From CAIVND01 sp035532075 (GTDB lineage Bacteria; Actinomycetota; Acidimicrobiia; Acidimicrobiales; Bog-793): a stretch of DNA of 52,666 nt. A program made the translations under genes and the position numbers. The notes beneath the pieces were generated by a model. The model searched no databases and was not told where the DNA came from. It was given only the letters and a program-made list of their open reading frames with translations. Where the stretch lies: positions 1 through 52,666 of the forward strand of contig DATKRV010000038.1 of the NCBI GenBank assembly GCA_035532075.1, written 5' to 3'. The stretch's first letter is position 1. Every line of letters begins with the position of its first letter. Below, piece after piece: positions 16,510 through 25,730 of the stretch.

Positions 16510-16772
16510 TTTGGGCCTCGAGCACGAACACTTGCCAATGCACGTTTCAGCATCGCTCGCAACGATCCTGGGACGACGGCGCGCACGATGGCACGAAGCA
16601 AGAGCGAGCGCTGAAGGGGATCTGGCCGCCGTAGCGCCTGAACCGCGCAACGTTCGAACCGTTCGCGAAGCTGTTCGGTCATCGCATCAGAGGATCTCCG
16701 CGAGGCTCGCAGCGCATTCAGCTCTTCATCGACACGCTCGAAGAAAGCGGCTATCTCCGGGTCAGGGTTCAA
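16506..16772 (-). CDS. Small charged helical protein in glycan export operon
   Basis: I do not recognise this 88-residue protein. It is rich in Arg, Glu and Leu (FFERVDEELNALRASRRSS, LRERFERCAVQALRR) and should be mostly alpha-helical, perhaps coiled coil. Its C-terminal third is basic with Val/Leu patches. It lies 22 bp after the exporter ATPase gene and overlaps the following glycosyltransferase by 4 bp, which argues that it is translated. A helper or tether for the neighbouring enzyme is conceivable. Confidence 0.65.
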   Translation of the reverse strand: MNPDPEIAAFFERVDEELNALRASRRSSDAMTEQLRERFERCAVQALRRPDPLQRSLLLRAIVRAVVPGSLRAMLKRALASVRARGPK

Positions 16773-16793
16773 AGAGATAGTCTTTCGAACCTC

Positions 16794-18011
16794 TCAGACC
16801 GACGAGGAGATGGTTTGGCCATCCAACTCGGTGCGCATTGCGAGCGAAAACATTCCGACCGACCGACCCGGGTTCATGACCTCGAAGGTCGCCGCGGGCT
16901 CGGCGTTCGCCAGCATCATCGAATGCGAATCCCGGACGTCGACATTGACGGTAAATCGACCATCAAGAAGTGGGACTGTATCAAACACGAACGAGATGTC
17001 CCGCTCTCCTGGATCGAGAACATCTCCGCCAGAGAGCGCATCGCTCTGTGCGCCAAAGACGGTCTCGTTGCGCTCGTTGAGCAACGTCAGGCCAAATCGA
17101 GCGCCAGGTATCGCGTGGGCTGTGACCAGTTTCGCGCGCACGCGCAGCGAATCACCGGTCACAAGATAGGTGCGCTCCCCAGCTCCGGGAAACTCGAGTC
17201 CAACCTCGGTGATCTCCACCTGCCTTTGCACCGTCGATCGCGCGCCGAACTCATCCTCTTGCTCAGCCTGCGCTGCATCCGCCGCAATGAGCGAATCTCG
17301 AAATATACGGATCGCCTCTCCTGGAGGAGCTACGGTCAGCACGTGTCCATGATCCATGACAATGATCTCTTCGCAGATCTGTCGCATCATGTCCGGTGAG
17401 TGCGAGACAACAATAATCGTGCGTCCCTCCTCCTGGAACTCGCTGACTTTGTCGAGACATTTCTGTTGAAATCGCTCATCACCAACGGCAAGAACCTCAT
17501 CCACCAACAGGACATCCGGATCGACATTGACCGCCACAGCGAATCCGAGCCGCACATACATGCCGGATGAGTAATAGCGCACCTGGTTGTCGATGAACTG
17601 CTCAAGTTCGGCAAACGCAACGATCTCGTCAAATCGTCGGTCGATCTCCCGACGCGAGAGTCCCAGCAACGAGCCATTGAGGTAGATGTTCTCCCTCCCC
17701 GACAGTTCTGGCTGCATTCCCGCACCAAGTTCAAGCATCGCGGCGAGCTGTCCGCGCACAATCACCTGGCCCGAACTTGGCTGCAATATTCCGGCGATGC
17801 ATTTCAATAGGGTTGATTTGCCGCTGCCGTTTCGTCCGAGGACTCCGATCGTCTTCCCGGCCTCGATATTGACGGTTACGTCTTGGAGCGCCCAGAAATC
17901 GTCGTACGGAAGATTTCCTGCGTGGAGAACGCGTTCTTTCAACGAGGTGTATTTCTCGTGATACAGGCGAAAATGCTTTGACAGACCCTGGATTTCAACG
18001 GCATAACTCAT
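16794..18011 (-). CDS. ABC exporter ATPase of Wzt type with C-terminal glycan-recognition domain
   Basis: ATPase of a polysaccharide or teichoic-acid-type exporter. The 405-residue protein has Walker A (GRNGSGKST, residues 59-67), the signature YSSGMYVRLGFAVA and Walker B (DVLLVDEVLAVGD). Residues from about 270 onward form a beta-rich extension resembling the Wzt C-terminal domain, which in O-antigen exporters recognises the end of the finished chain. The ATG at 18011 is chosen because it follows the permease stop by 7 bp; earlier starts would read through the permease gene. It acts with the permease at 18019-18990. Confidence 0.9.
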   Translation of the reverse strand: MSYAVEIQGLSKHFRLYHEKYTSLKERVLHAGNLPYDDFWALQDVTVNIEAGKTIGVLGRNGSGKSTLLKCIAGILQPSSGQVIVRGQLAAMLELGAGMQPELSGRENIYLNGSLLGLSRREIDRRFDEIVAFAELEQFIDNQVRYYSSGMYVRLGFAVAVNVDPDVLLVDEVLAVGDERFQQKCLDKVSEFQEEGRTIIVVSHSPDMMRQICEEIIVMDHGHVLTVAPPGEAIRIFRDSLIAADAAQAEQEDEFGARSTVQRQVEITEVGLEFPGAGERTYLVTGDSLRVRAKLVTAHAIPGARFGLTLLNERNETVFGAQSDALSGGDVLDPGERDISFVFDTVPLLDGRFTVNVDVRDSHSMMLANAEPAATFEVMNPGRSVGMFSLAMRTELDGQTISSSV

Positions 18012-18018
18012 CTGGCGT

Positions 18019-18990
18019 TCAAAGCTCCTCGGCGAAATTGCCTTCGAGACGCCCAAAGACAAGCAGCGAGGCCAGCAGCAGAACCACGCTCGCCAAAAAT
18101 ACCCAGCCGAGCATGGCGACGTAGAAGTGGTATGGGTAATTTGCGAGCACCGGGCCCGAGGCTCCATTTGCATAGCCGTATCCAAGGGGTGCGACATGCC
18201 CGTACAAAGCACGCTGGAAACTGAGCACAATCGGCGTGATTGGATCCGCGAGAAACAAATAGCCAAGCCAGTGTGCATGGTGATACACGCGGTTGTAACT
18301 GTAGATAATCGGTACACCCCAGAACCACGCCTGCAAGATGACATCGATAAGGTGCTGCACGTCTCGCAGATAGACATTGGCCGCGGAGAGAAAAATCGAA
18401 AGCGCTGTCGTAAAGATCACGAGATCCAACAGCGCGCCAAGCAGGAGTGGCAGATATCCCCAGGCGGGTGCGTAGCGAAACCCGATCAGAAAGAGCACAA
18501 GGACGAGGAACTGGAAGAAGAAAAAGACCAGCGATGTTCCGACCTGAGAGATCGCGAGGATCTCGCGCGGGAACGATACCTTTTTCACGATTCCGGCATT
18601 CCGCACGATCGCACTCGAAGCTCCACCGAGCGTAACCCCGAAAAAGTTCCATACCAACAGGCCGCTGAAGAGATAGAGCGCGAATTCGGGCACCGCAGTA
18701 CGGAGGAAATATCGGAAGACGACGTAATACACCATCAACACAATCGCCGGATTGATCATCGACCATATGAACCCGAGAAAGCTCCCCTTGTATTTCACCT
18801 TGAGTTCCTTGCGGATCAAGAACACAACCAACTCACGCGATTTCCAGATCTCACGCAGTCGAGGACGGAGGCGAACCCTGGCAGAGACGATCCGAGCAGG
18901 AAGGTCGCCGCGACCCGATGCATCCAAAATTGGTGCAAGTGTCGCGCTGGCAACCGATTCTGGATCCTCGAACTCATCCTCGGCAACCAT
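18019..18990 (-). CDS. ABC-2 type polysaccharide export permease (Wzm/TagG-like)
   Basis: Membrane partner of the Wzt-like ATPase. The 323-residue protein has a cytoplasmic N-terminal stretch, the family amphipathic segment LVVFLIRKELKVKYKGSFLG, and about six membrane helices including FSGLLVWNFFG and the conserved VYLRDVQHLIDVILQ. The ATG at 18990 is favoured, with a purine-rich AAGGGG about ten bases upstream; TTG/GTG-type starts further up cannot be excluded. It transports a lipid-linked glycan to the outside. Confidence 0.9.
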   Translation of the reverse strand: MVAEDEFEDPESVASATLAPILDASGRGDLPARIVSARVRLRPRLREIWKSRELVVFLIRKELKVKYKGSFLGFIWSMINPAIVLMVYYVVFRYFLRTAVPEFALYLFSGLLVWNFFGVTLGGASSAIVRNAGIVKKVSFPREILAISQVGTSLVFFFFQFLVLVLFLIGFRYAPAWGYLPLLLGALLDLVIFTTALSIFLSAANVYLRDVQHLIDVILQAWFWGVPIIYSYNRVYHHAHWLGYLFLADPITPIVLSFQRALYGHVAPLGYGYANGASGPVLANYPYHFYVAMLGWVFLASVVLLLASLLVFGRLEGNFAEEL

Positions 18991-19107
18991 GCAGGTATTT
19001 CCCCTTCCAGGGTCTCGGCTCGCGCGAGACCAACTTCTCCACGAGGAACGGGCCAAATCCTAGCGGTCAGGTTAGGAGGAATGAGGGCAGTCCGATTGGT
19101 AGGTAGC

Positions 19108-19488
19108 ATGACGTCACAGGACCATTACAGACTGGGGAGTCTTGTGCAGGACCGACCAAAACGACATCTCCTTCGCAGGGCAAGAACCGCCGCCTCGCTT
19201 CCAGGTCGCGTCGTAGCCTGCGAGGATCGTACAAATGCCATCGAGCAACACGTCGTGCGCAAAATCGATGAGATGCGCGCCGAACTCGCTGAACTACGCC
19301 TGATGATCCAGGCACAACTCGAGGCGGATGCCGAATCAACCGAACTTGTCGGCCGACTACTGCAATCGCATGACTCCCGCGTTGTCGCACTCGAACAGGA
19401 GATCTTCGTTTTCCCACAGAATGCCATTCCCCCACAGGAGAGCCTGGGTAAAGGGAGCACTCCGGATAGTTCGACCGCTCGAGCCTAG
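19108..19488 (+). CDS. Small coiled-coil protein upstream of the tandem glycosyltransferase
   Basis: Unrecognised protein of 126 residues, divergent from the exporter permease. Residues about 45-105 form a likely coiled coil (IDEMRAELAELRLMIQAQL, LVGRLLQSHDSRVVALEQE), followed by a disordered Pro/Ser tail. The start is uncertain. ATG 19108 is modestly supported by AGG four bases upstream. ATG 19081 follows a strong GGAGG, but at only one base spacing. The stop lies 16 bp before the tandem glycosyltransferase, so the two are probably cotranscribed. Coiled-coil proteins in glycan loci can act as chain-length rulers or scaffolds, but nothing here proves that role. Confidence 0.6.
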   Translation: MTSQDHYRLGSLVQDRPKRHLLRRARTAASLPGRVVACEDRTNAIEQHVVRKIDEMRAELAELRLMIQAQLEADAESTELVGRLLQSHDSRVVALEQEIFVFPQNAIPPQESLGKGSTPDSSTARA

Positions 19489-19504
19489 GCGTGTCCGCGA
19501 CACG

Positions 19505-21937
19505 ATGAGAGAGTCTCCGGTCACCGTCGATATCTCCGCGCTTCAAAGCGTTGAGAGTCGCGGACGAGGAATCGCCCGCTACGCGCTCTCTTGGTGCATC
19601 GCGCTCGAAAGAACGCGCCCGGACCTTGTCGGTGTCTACGGTCTCAACCCTGCTTTAGCGCCACCGGGCGATCTGCGTGATCTTCTCGCATCAGGCAAGG
19701 TCGCACAGCTCAGCACCCAGTTGGCACGGCGCGCCTCCATCTTCCACCAGCTCTCGCCCTTTGATCTCTTGCAGCCGGCGGGTCGCCTGCTGCCAAACAA
19801 GCTTGCGCCACAGCTGACGAGCGCGACGGTGTACGACCTGATCCCTGCGCGCGACCTGACGACAGAACTGATCGATCCAATCGAACGTCGTCGCTATCGC
19901 ACTCGACTCGAACTCGTCCGTTCGCTCGATCATATTCAGGTACTTTCATCTGATGTCGAGCGGGATCTCTGCGGGATTCTCGGACTTCCCGGCTCGGGGA
20001 TCACCATCGTCGGTGCCGCACCAGACCCCGCCTTTGTCCGAGCTTTAGATCGAGACGCTGTGCGAAACTCGGTCATCACCTCGTTTTTAGGGTACGGCCT
20101 AAATCGTCGCTATGTGCTCTATCCAAGCGGATCACATCCGAGGAAGAACAACGAACGGCTGGTTCGGGCATGGGCACGTGTTCCTCCACATGTTCGGTCG
20201 TCCTTCCAACTTGTCATTACCGGCGCGTTCGCGCCATCGACGATCTTTCACCTTGAAAACCTCGCTGACGAGCTCGGCACACAAGGAGATCTGGTCATGC
20301 CCGGATATGTCGGCGACCGCGACTTTGTCCGGGTTGTCCAGGGAGCGGATCTGGTCTGCTTTCCCTCGCTCGCGGAGGGCTTTGGCCTTCCGATAGTGGA
20401 AGCACTCGCCTGTGATACTCCTGTCATCGCATCATCGATCTCTCCCCACGACGAGCTGCTCGTTGCGCGCGATCTATTCGATGCTAGCGAGGCGTCGGCA
20501 ATTGCTGATCGGATCGAGCGCGCGCTGATCGATCCTGGAATCAAGGAGCATCACCAGATCTCCACCTGGGATGACGTCGCGCAAAAAAGCGCGGCGGCAT
20601 TCGATGCGATGCTACGCAACCAGCGGGCACGACCGGCACCGAGGCCGCTTCGTCGTGAGCGGCCACGACTCGCAATCGTCTCGCCGTTCCCTGCTTCGCC
20701 AACTGGCATCGCCCGATACTCCTACCGCCTCGCTGAGGCGATCGCGAAAACAGACAAGGTCGACCTCACCTGTTTCTTCGACGGTCCGAGCGCGCGCCAG
20801 ATCGCACCAGATGAGATAACGGGCTATCGCGTCGAATCCCTCTTGCAGGTGGAGCGCCTTACCGGACGCTTTGACGAGGTTGTGTACGTCTTTGGAAACA
20901 GCCACCACCATCTCGGCGCATTCGCAATGTTGAAACAACGCCGTGGACTAGTGATGAGTCACGACGTGCGCCTGAGCAATCTGTATCGCCACCTCCACGG
21001 CGATCCCGGATTTCTCCCTGGAGGGCTCGGTCGAGAGATCAGAGCAATGTACCGCGAACAGCTGCCGGAATCGATCGGAGCAACAGGGCAAGTCGAAGAG
21101 CGCGACATCGAGAAGTTCGGCATTCTCATGGCACGTGACGTCATCGCGATGAGTAGCAGCTTTCTCGTCACCTCGACGGCGGCGAAAGAACTTGCCAAGG
21201 TCGACGCGAGATTAAATTCGATTCGAAAGATTGCAGTGCTCCCCTTCGCGATGGAGGCACCGAGCATCGATGATGCCGGGATCGCCGAGACCTCAAGTGA
21301 GTGTCCACCTTCACTCGCTTGCCAAATGGACAACCTGTGGGGAAAACCCCCCCCGCAGGACCAGAAGACTTATCTCGCGCACTTCGGGATCGTCGATCCG
21401 GTCAAGAACCCGTCGCTGCTCATCGATATGTTGGCAGAGCTCCGTCAAAGAGAGGACCTGCGTCTGGTATTTGTCGGCCCGATCTCCGATGCGCTGTGTT
21501 TCGAGTTGACGACGCAGGCGCGCGACCTCGGAATCGACGATCGCGTCTTTTTCACTGGACCCCTCGGGTCACGCGACTATCTCGCCTGGCTGTGTCGCGT
21601 TTCGCTCGCGCTTCAGCTGCGAACAACGTCCAATGGAGAGGCATCAGCAGCGATCGGCGAATGCCTCGCGAGCGCGGTGACAACGGTCGTCAGCGACATC
21701 GGATGGTCAAAGGAGCTCCCGGAAGAAGCTGTCGTGCATGTGGATATCGGTATCACGGCCGTCGAACTTGCCAGTACGAGCGCGCGTCTTCTCGACGACG
21801 TCCGGATGCGAACCAACATCGCTTCCGCCGGCGCGGTTCATGCCTCCCACTACAGCTTCGATTACGTTGCGAGAAGTCTTCTCACATGGGTATCCCAGCA
21901 ACACCAGATGACGAGGCAGGTGTCGGACGCCCTCTGA
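19505..21937 (+). CDS. Tandem two-domain GT4 glycosyltransferase
   Basis: An 810-residue protein containing two complete GT-B modules. Module 1 (about 1-375) starts VTVDISALQSVESRGRGIARY and has the donor-site motif EGFGLPIVEALACDTPVIA. Module 2 (about 385-810) restarts with LAIVSPFPASPTGIARYSYRL and has FGIVDPVKNPSLLIDML and GEASAAIGECLASAVTTVV. The ATG at 19505 follows the coiled-coil gene by 16 bp; no clear Shine-Dalgarno site is visible. Such fusions often add two successive sugars. In module 2 the E-x7-E motif is altered to GEASAAIGE, so its activity or specificity may differ. It lies in the exporter region. Confidence 0.87.
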   Translation: MRESPVTVDISALQSVESRGRGIARYALSWCIALERTRPDLVGVYGLNPALAPPGDLRDLLASGKVAQLSTQLARRASIFHQLSPFDLLQPAGRLLPNKLAPQLTSATVYDLIPARDLTTELIDPIERRRYRTRLELVRSLDHIQVLSSDVERDLCGILGLPGSGITIVGAAPDPAFVRALDRDAVRNSVITSFLGYGLNRRYVLYPSGSHPRKNNERLVRAWARVPPHVRSSFQLVITGAFAPSTIFHLENLADELGTQGDLVMPGYVGDRDFVRVVQGADLVCFPSLAEGFGLPIVEALACDTPVIASSISPHDELLVARDLFDASEASAIADRIERALIDPGIKEHHQISTWDDVAQKSAAAFDAMLRNQRARPAPRPLRRERPRLAIVSPFPASPTGIARYSYRLAEAIAKTDKVDLTCFFDGPSARQIAPDEITGYRVESLLQVERLTGRFDEVVYVFGNSHHHLGAFAMLKQRRGLVMSHDVRLSNLYRHLHGDPGFLPGGLGREIRAMYREQLPESIGATGQVEERDIEKFGILMARDVIAMSSSFLVTSTAAKELAKVDARLNSIRKIAVLPFAMEAPSIDDAGIAETSSECPPSLACQMDNLWGKPPPQDQKTYLAHFGIVDPVKNPSLLIDMLAELRQREDLRLVFVGPISDALCFELTTQARDLGIDDRVFFTGPLGSRDYLAWLCRVSLALQLRTTSNGEASAAIGECLASAVTTVVSDIGWSKELPEEAVVHVDIGITAVELASTSARLLDDVRMRTNIASAGAVHASHYSFDYVARSLLTWVSQQHQMTRQVSDAL

Positions 21938-21972
21938 CAAGACTTTGATGATCGGACGAAGTACAGGCGAAC

Positions 21973-22719
21973 TTAACGACTCGAAACTTCGCGCACAATA
22001 CGCGAAATCAGCGCATGTACAACTGAACGAACACTTGGAGCGACGTGAACCGCCGAAGAGAAAGCCGTCGAGGAGAGCGGACCGATGCCCTTCGCTCCAA
22101 GGTCGACTCGCGCACTATTCGCCCGCCGCTCCGCCTCGGCGCGAGACCGAACGCTCCGCAGCACTCGAACGCGGATGTCAGGCTCGGTCGGCGAGGGCCA
22201 GGAATATTCCACCGGGCGCGCTTCGACGACCACAGGCTGGACAATCTCCACCCGCTCCTCCGTCACGCCAGGAGCAAAGAGCACACGGAGATAGTCCTCT
22301 TGGTTCGCGACGATGATGCGCGTCGCGCGTCTCCACATGTCCTTGGTCGCTCGCCCGCCCACTCCTCCTGGAAGTGGAATTGGACTGTCGAGACGAAGCG
22401 TCACCTCGGAGTACATCCCAAAGCAGACCCCAAGGCTGAACAGCGTCACAGCCCGAAGCGCTCGATGAACTTCGCTGGCAAATGGAAGACGGGTCTCGAT
22501 TCGCAGTTCAAGCGCATCAAATCGCGACGAGAGCAGCGCGAGACGAAGAGGGAGCATCAGCGATTCAAGGTTTGCCGTATGATGTGCCGCGCTGCGAGGA
22601 TCAGGTGAGAGGATCTCGACCTCGTCACCATCCTCGATACGTTTTGCGACCACGTCGGCAAGCTCCTTCGCGCCCTTTCCGCCTGGTGGGGGAACAGTTC
22701 CGACAACAAGTACCCTCAC
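21973..22719 (-). CDS. Glycosyltransferase-like protein with a single Rossmann domain
   Basis: The 248-residue product starts MRVLVVGTVPPPGGKGAKELA, like the acceptor domain of GT4 enzymes. It contains ATRIIVANQEDYLRVLF and VEIVQPVV, where a GT-B protein would enter its donor domain, but then ends in a basic tail without the E-x7-E donor motif. It is therefore either a half-enzyme that needs a partner or a truncated gene. The GTG start overlaps the stop of the preceding glycosyltransferase by 4 bp (GTGA), which suggests translational coupling. It converges on the tandem glycosyltransferase. Confidence 0.6.
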   Translation of the reverse strand: MRVLVVGTVPPPGGKGAKELADVVAKRIEDGDEVEILSPDPRSAAHHTANLESLMLPLRLALLSSRFDALELRIETRLPFASEVHRALRAVTLFSLGVCFGMYSEVTLRLDSPIPLPGGVGGRATKDMWRRATRIIVANQEDYLRVLFAPGVTEERVEIVQPVVVEARPVEYSWPSPTEPDIRVRVLRSVRSRAEAERRANSARVDLGAKGIGPLSSTAFSSAVHVAPSVRSVVHALISRIVREVSSR

Positions 22720-23924
22720 CGTCGCAACTCCGCGGCAAGGCCACCCAGGGAATCTTCCATGTTGTCAAGCACGATCTCCCAGGTGTAGTTCGCGAGCACG
22801 TACTCCCGACCTCGTTCAGCGAGAGCTGAGGCTGCCTTCGGTGCCTCTGCGATAAAGCGCAGACACTGGGCTAACTCGAGATCATCGTTGTAACTCAGTC
22901 CACCACCCGAGCGTTCGCAGTGCCAAGTGATCACCTCACCCGCCGCATTCGCGATGACGGGAGTGCCAGCCAGCCAGGATTCCATCATGGTGCGCGAAAA
23001 ACTCTCATTGACGCTCGGCTGGATCATCGCCTCCGCGGCGGCGAACGCGCTCGGAAGCTCCCACTCGTCAAGAAAGCCGAGATCGATCACGCGTTCTTGG
23101 ATGCCCTCAGGCACATTCGGAGCACCGACGCCAACGGTGACGAGATCAAACGGCAGATCGCTCCCGACAAGTGCGGAGGAAAAACTACCGAGCAATTGAC
23201 GCCACCCCTTGCCGTCCTCACGCCTGCCGGCGTAGAGGACAAATGGTCGGGTCAACCCGTGTCGCTCACGAAAACCCGCGGTGTCATAGCCGCTCGGGAG
23301 GTTGACCGCCGCTCCCACAACCGAGTGGTGAGCGCTCATCCCCGGAGCCACCCGGTGTCCGAGCTGGTGTTCCGGTTCAGAGAGGAACCAAAGACCCGCA
23401 GAAGAACTCAGGGTCTTTGAGACGATACTCAACCAGGCATAGGGCTCATCATGAAGACAGGGCATCACGATCGTTCGCTCGGGCGCAACTTCAGCGCCAT
23501 AGATCGTTGACCAAAAGAGATAGGGCGACAAGATAACCGCGTCGAAACTTCGCGCACATTTAAGCAGGTCGAGATAGAGATCAGGAACGCGAAAACGCCC
23601 ATTGACCCAGGCGATCTGCTCTGCTTCGGTGAGCTTTTCAGAGGACTGGACGCGCCGTTCGAGCTCTCCGGCAAGCAGACGGGATTTTGCCGATACCGTC
23701 GGGAAACGGCGAACCACAATGCCCCGATCGTGTGATATTCCGGCAGGGAACTCGTTCTCCCAGCTGAAATGCGAGCGGGCGCAGGTTGTCAGGAGCTCGA
23801 CCTCGTGACCGCGTGAGGCAAGACCCCAAGCCGCCTCGGACATGACCGCCTCGGAGCCACCAACGACACCTGCTCCGTAGCGGGGGGTCACAAAGGCAAT
23901 ACGCATTGCCTGCGATTTTGCCAT
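22716..23924 (-). CDS. GT4-type glycosyltransferase
   Basis: A 402-residue retaining GT-B enzyme. The N-terminal block MRIAFVTPRYGAGVVGGSEA and the donor-domain block PFVLYAGRREDGKGWRQLL are typical. The later segment AAAEAMIQPSVNESFSRTMME holds the catalytic E-x7-E region, followed by LAGTPVIANAAGEV. The ATG at 23924 has a G-rich Shine-Dalgarno (AGGGGGG) five bases upstream. The gene is translationally coupled to the half-enzyme downstream, and together they may act in the glycan pathway. Acceptor and sugar are unknown. Confidence 0.88.
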   Translation of the reverse strand: MAKSQAMRIAFVTPRYGAGVVGGSEAVMSEAAWGLASRGHEVELLTTCARSHFSWENEFPAGISHDRGIVVRRFPTVSAKSRLLAGELERRVQSSEKLTEAEQIAWVNGRFRVPDLYLDLLKCARSFDAVILSPYLFWSTIYGAEVAPERTIVMPCLHDEPYAWLSIVSKTLSSSAGLWFLSEPEHQLGHRVAPGMSAHHSVVGAAVNLPSGYDTAGFRERHGLTRPFVLYAGRREDGKGWRQLLGSFSSALVGSDLPFDLVTVGVGAPNVPEGIQERVIDLGFLDEWELPSAFAAAEAMIQPSVNESFSRTMMESWLAGTPVIANAAGEVITWHCERSGGGLSYNDDLELAQCLRFIAEAPKAASALAERGREYVLANYTWEIVLDNMEDSLGGLAAELRR

Positions 23925-24108
23925 CTTCACCCCCCTTTTTTGTCGGATCGGCCGATTCGCCCTCCCAACACTACGCGACCTCTGCTGCCAAATCGGGTCG
24001 CTCGGTCTTTCGATGCAGGCGAGCCGCGCAGCCATGATCAGACGATCAACCACTATCCTCTCCCGTGAAGCTTGCCCCTACGCGGCGGGCCAGGTTGTAT
24101 AAGCGAGG

Positions 24109-25710
24109 TTGGGTTTGTCTTTCTTGAGATCGAGGGCTTCGCGTGCACGGCGCCGGAGCCCCATCGAGCGAAAGGAGCCAGATCTCAAATCACGATCTCG
24201 TCTCTCGCGCGCGCTTGTTATCGCGACGACGATGGCCGTGCTCGCTCCCCTCAGTCAGATAGTTGCACCCGCCGTCTCCGCACAGCGTGGACCAGGGGTG
24301 GACTTCCCATCACCGACGTGGACCGACACGATCGGGCCCGTCGCGATCTCCTCGCCAACGGTGACCAGAATCAATGGTACTCAGGTCGTGATGTTCGGTT
24401 CAGAAAATGGTTATCTCTATGTCGTCAATGCGACGACCGGCGAACCGATGCCTGGCTGGCCACAGCCAGTCGACATTGCGCCAGGAGTGCCGACCGCAAT
24501 TGAATCGACACCAACGCTTGCCTATGTCAATGGTCCCGCCGAACCTCCGATCATCCTCGTCGGAGCAGGCTCGACCTATGTTGCGCACCAGCAGGGCGGG
24601 CTCGTCGCCTTCAGCACCACCGGTCGACTGGTGTTCCGATTCAACACGCTCGACGTATTCAACGAGTGGAACGGAGGCGCCTCCCCCGATGGTTACCGCG
24701 AGGGAGTTATCGCGACGCCGGTGGTCGGTGACGTTACGGGTAGTGGACAGATGGATATCGTCTTCGGATCCTGGGATCACCGCCTCTACGCGCTCACCCC
24801 TCGCGGCCGACTCGTGCGGGGATTTCCGATCGACACCCAGGACACCATCTGGTCATCCGCCGCGCTGTTCCATGTACGGGGAGCAAAGCAACGAGTCGAT
24901 ATCTTCGTTGGCGGAGATGCATCGGGCTTCGCGCATTGCTACGGAGGCTTCCTCTACGACATCACCTATGCACGGCACCGACCGCACATCGTCTGGATGC
25001 GCTGTGAGAACCAGACGATCTGGTCGAGCCCCGCGGTCGGCGTGATCACCTCCGACGGGAGACCATCCGTAGTCGTCGGTACTGGATTTGGAGAAAGGCC
25101 ACCCTATCGATCGAGTTCGTATCGGATCTTCGCCTTTTCCGCGAAACGCGGACGACGTCTTCCGGGGTGGCCGGTCATAACGACCGGTCCAACCTTTGGA
25201 TCACCGGCAATTGGCACGTTGCCTGGCAGCTCCCTGCCGGACGTGGTCGACGTCTCGTGGTGCGCCCGTTGCACCTCCGCCAAGAAAGGGGCCTCAGAGG
25301 TGCGCGCGTTCAGCGGGACGGGCACGTTGCTCTGGACCCAGCAGCTCGAAGGCGCGAATGACTTCTCGTCGCCGGTGATCGCAGACCTGCTTGGCAACGG
25401 GAACAACGACGTACTCGTCGGCTCATCAAACGGGCTCTATCCACTCGACGGCGCGACTGGGCAGTATCTTTTCGGAACATCGTTCGACCAGTCGCTGACG
25501 AACTGCTCGATTCAGGGCGCAGCCGCGATCGCGAATATCGGGGGAGCTGGGCCGGGCACAGGATGGCGTCTTTTTGTCATCTGCGGCGGTCCTCAACAGA
25601 TAACGCCCATTGGCAGGCTCCTCAGCTATCCACTTCCCTACGCACCCGCGATATCTCCACCCTGGCCGATGTGGCGGGGAAACCCCGACCACACTGGTGT
25701 CGCTCCATAA
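24109..25710 (+). CDS. Secreted beta-propeller (FG-GAP/PQQ-like repeat) protein
   Basis: A 533-residue extracellular protein. A basic N-terminus and the hydrophobic segment ALVIATTMAVLAPLSQIV followed by APAVSA make a signal peptide. The body is a run of beta-propeller blades with repeated patterns such as SPTVTRINGTQVVMFGSENG, GDVTGSGQMDIVFGSWDHR and DLLGNGNNDVLVGSSNGLY; the D-x-x-G-x-G-x-x-D motifs are FG-GAP-like and may bind calcium. The start is uncertain: TTG at 24109 or 24115, the latter with GAGG six bases upstream. No enzymatic role can be assigned. It is divergent from a glycosyltransferase, across about 180 bp. Confidence 0.8.
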   Translation: MGLSFLRSRASRARRRSPIERKEPDLKSRSRLSRALVIATTMAVLAPLSQIVAPAVSAQRGPGVDFPSPTWTDTIGPVAISSPTVTRINGTQVVMFGSENGYLYVVNATTGEPMPGWPQPVDIAPGVPTAIESTPTLAYVNGPAEPPIILVGAGSTYVAHQQGGLVAFSTTGRLVFRFNTLDVFNEWNGGASPDGYREGVIATPVVGDVTGSGQMDIVFGSWDHRLYALTPRGRLVRGFPIDTQDTIWSSAALFHVRGAKQRVDIFVGGDASGFAHCYGGFLYDITYARHRPHIVWMRCENQTIWSSPAVGVITSDGRPSVVVGTGFGERPPYRSSSYRIFAFSAKRGRRLPGWPVITTGPTFGSPAIGTLPGSSLPDVVDVSWCARCTSAKKGASEVRAFSGTGTLLWTQQLEGANDFSSPVIADLLGNGNNDVLVGSSNGLYPLDGATGQYLFGTSFDQSLTNCSIQGAAAIANIGGAGPGTGWRLFVICGGPQQITPIGRLLSYPLPYAPAISPPWPMWRGNPDHTGVAP

Positions 25711-25730
25711 CGACGCAATACCATCAACTT

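Noticed and set aside
18127..19080. Long plus-strand open frame upstream of the coiled-coil gene
   Set aside because: It is antisense to the exporter permease, whose membrane segments and motifs are clear; only the part after 19080 looks like a real gene.
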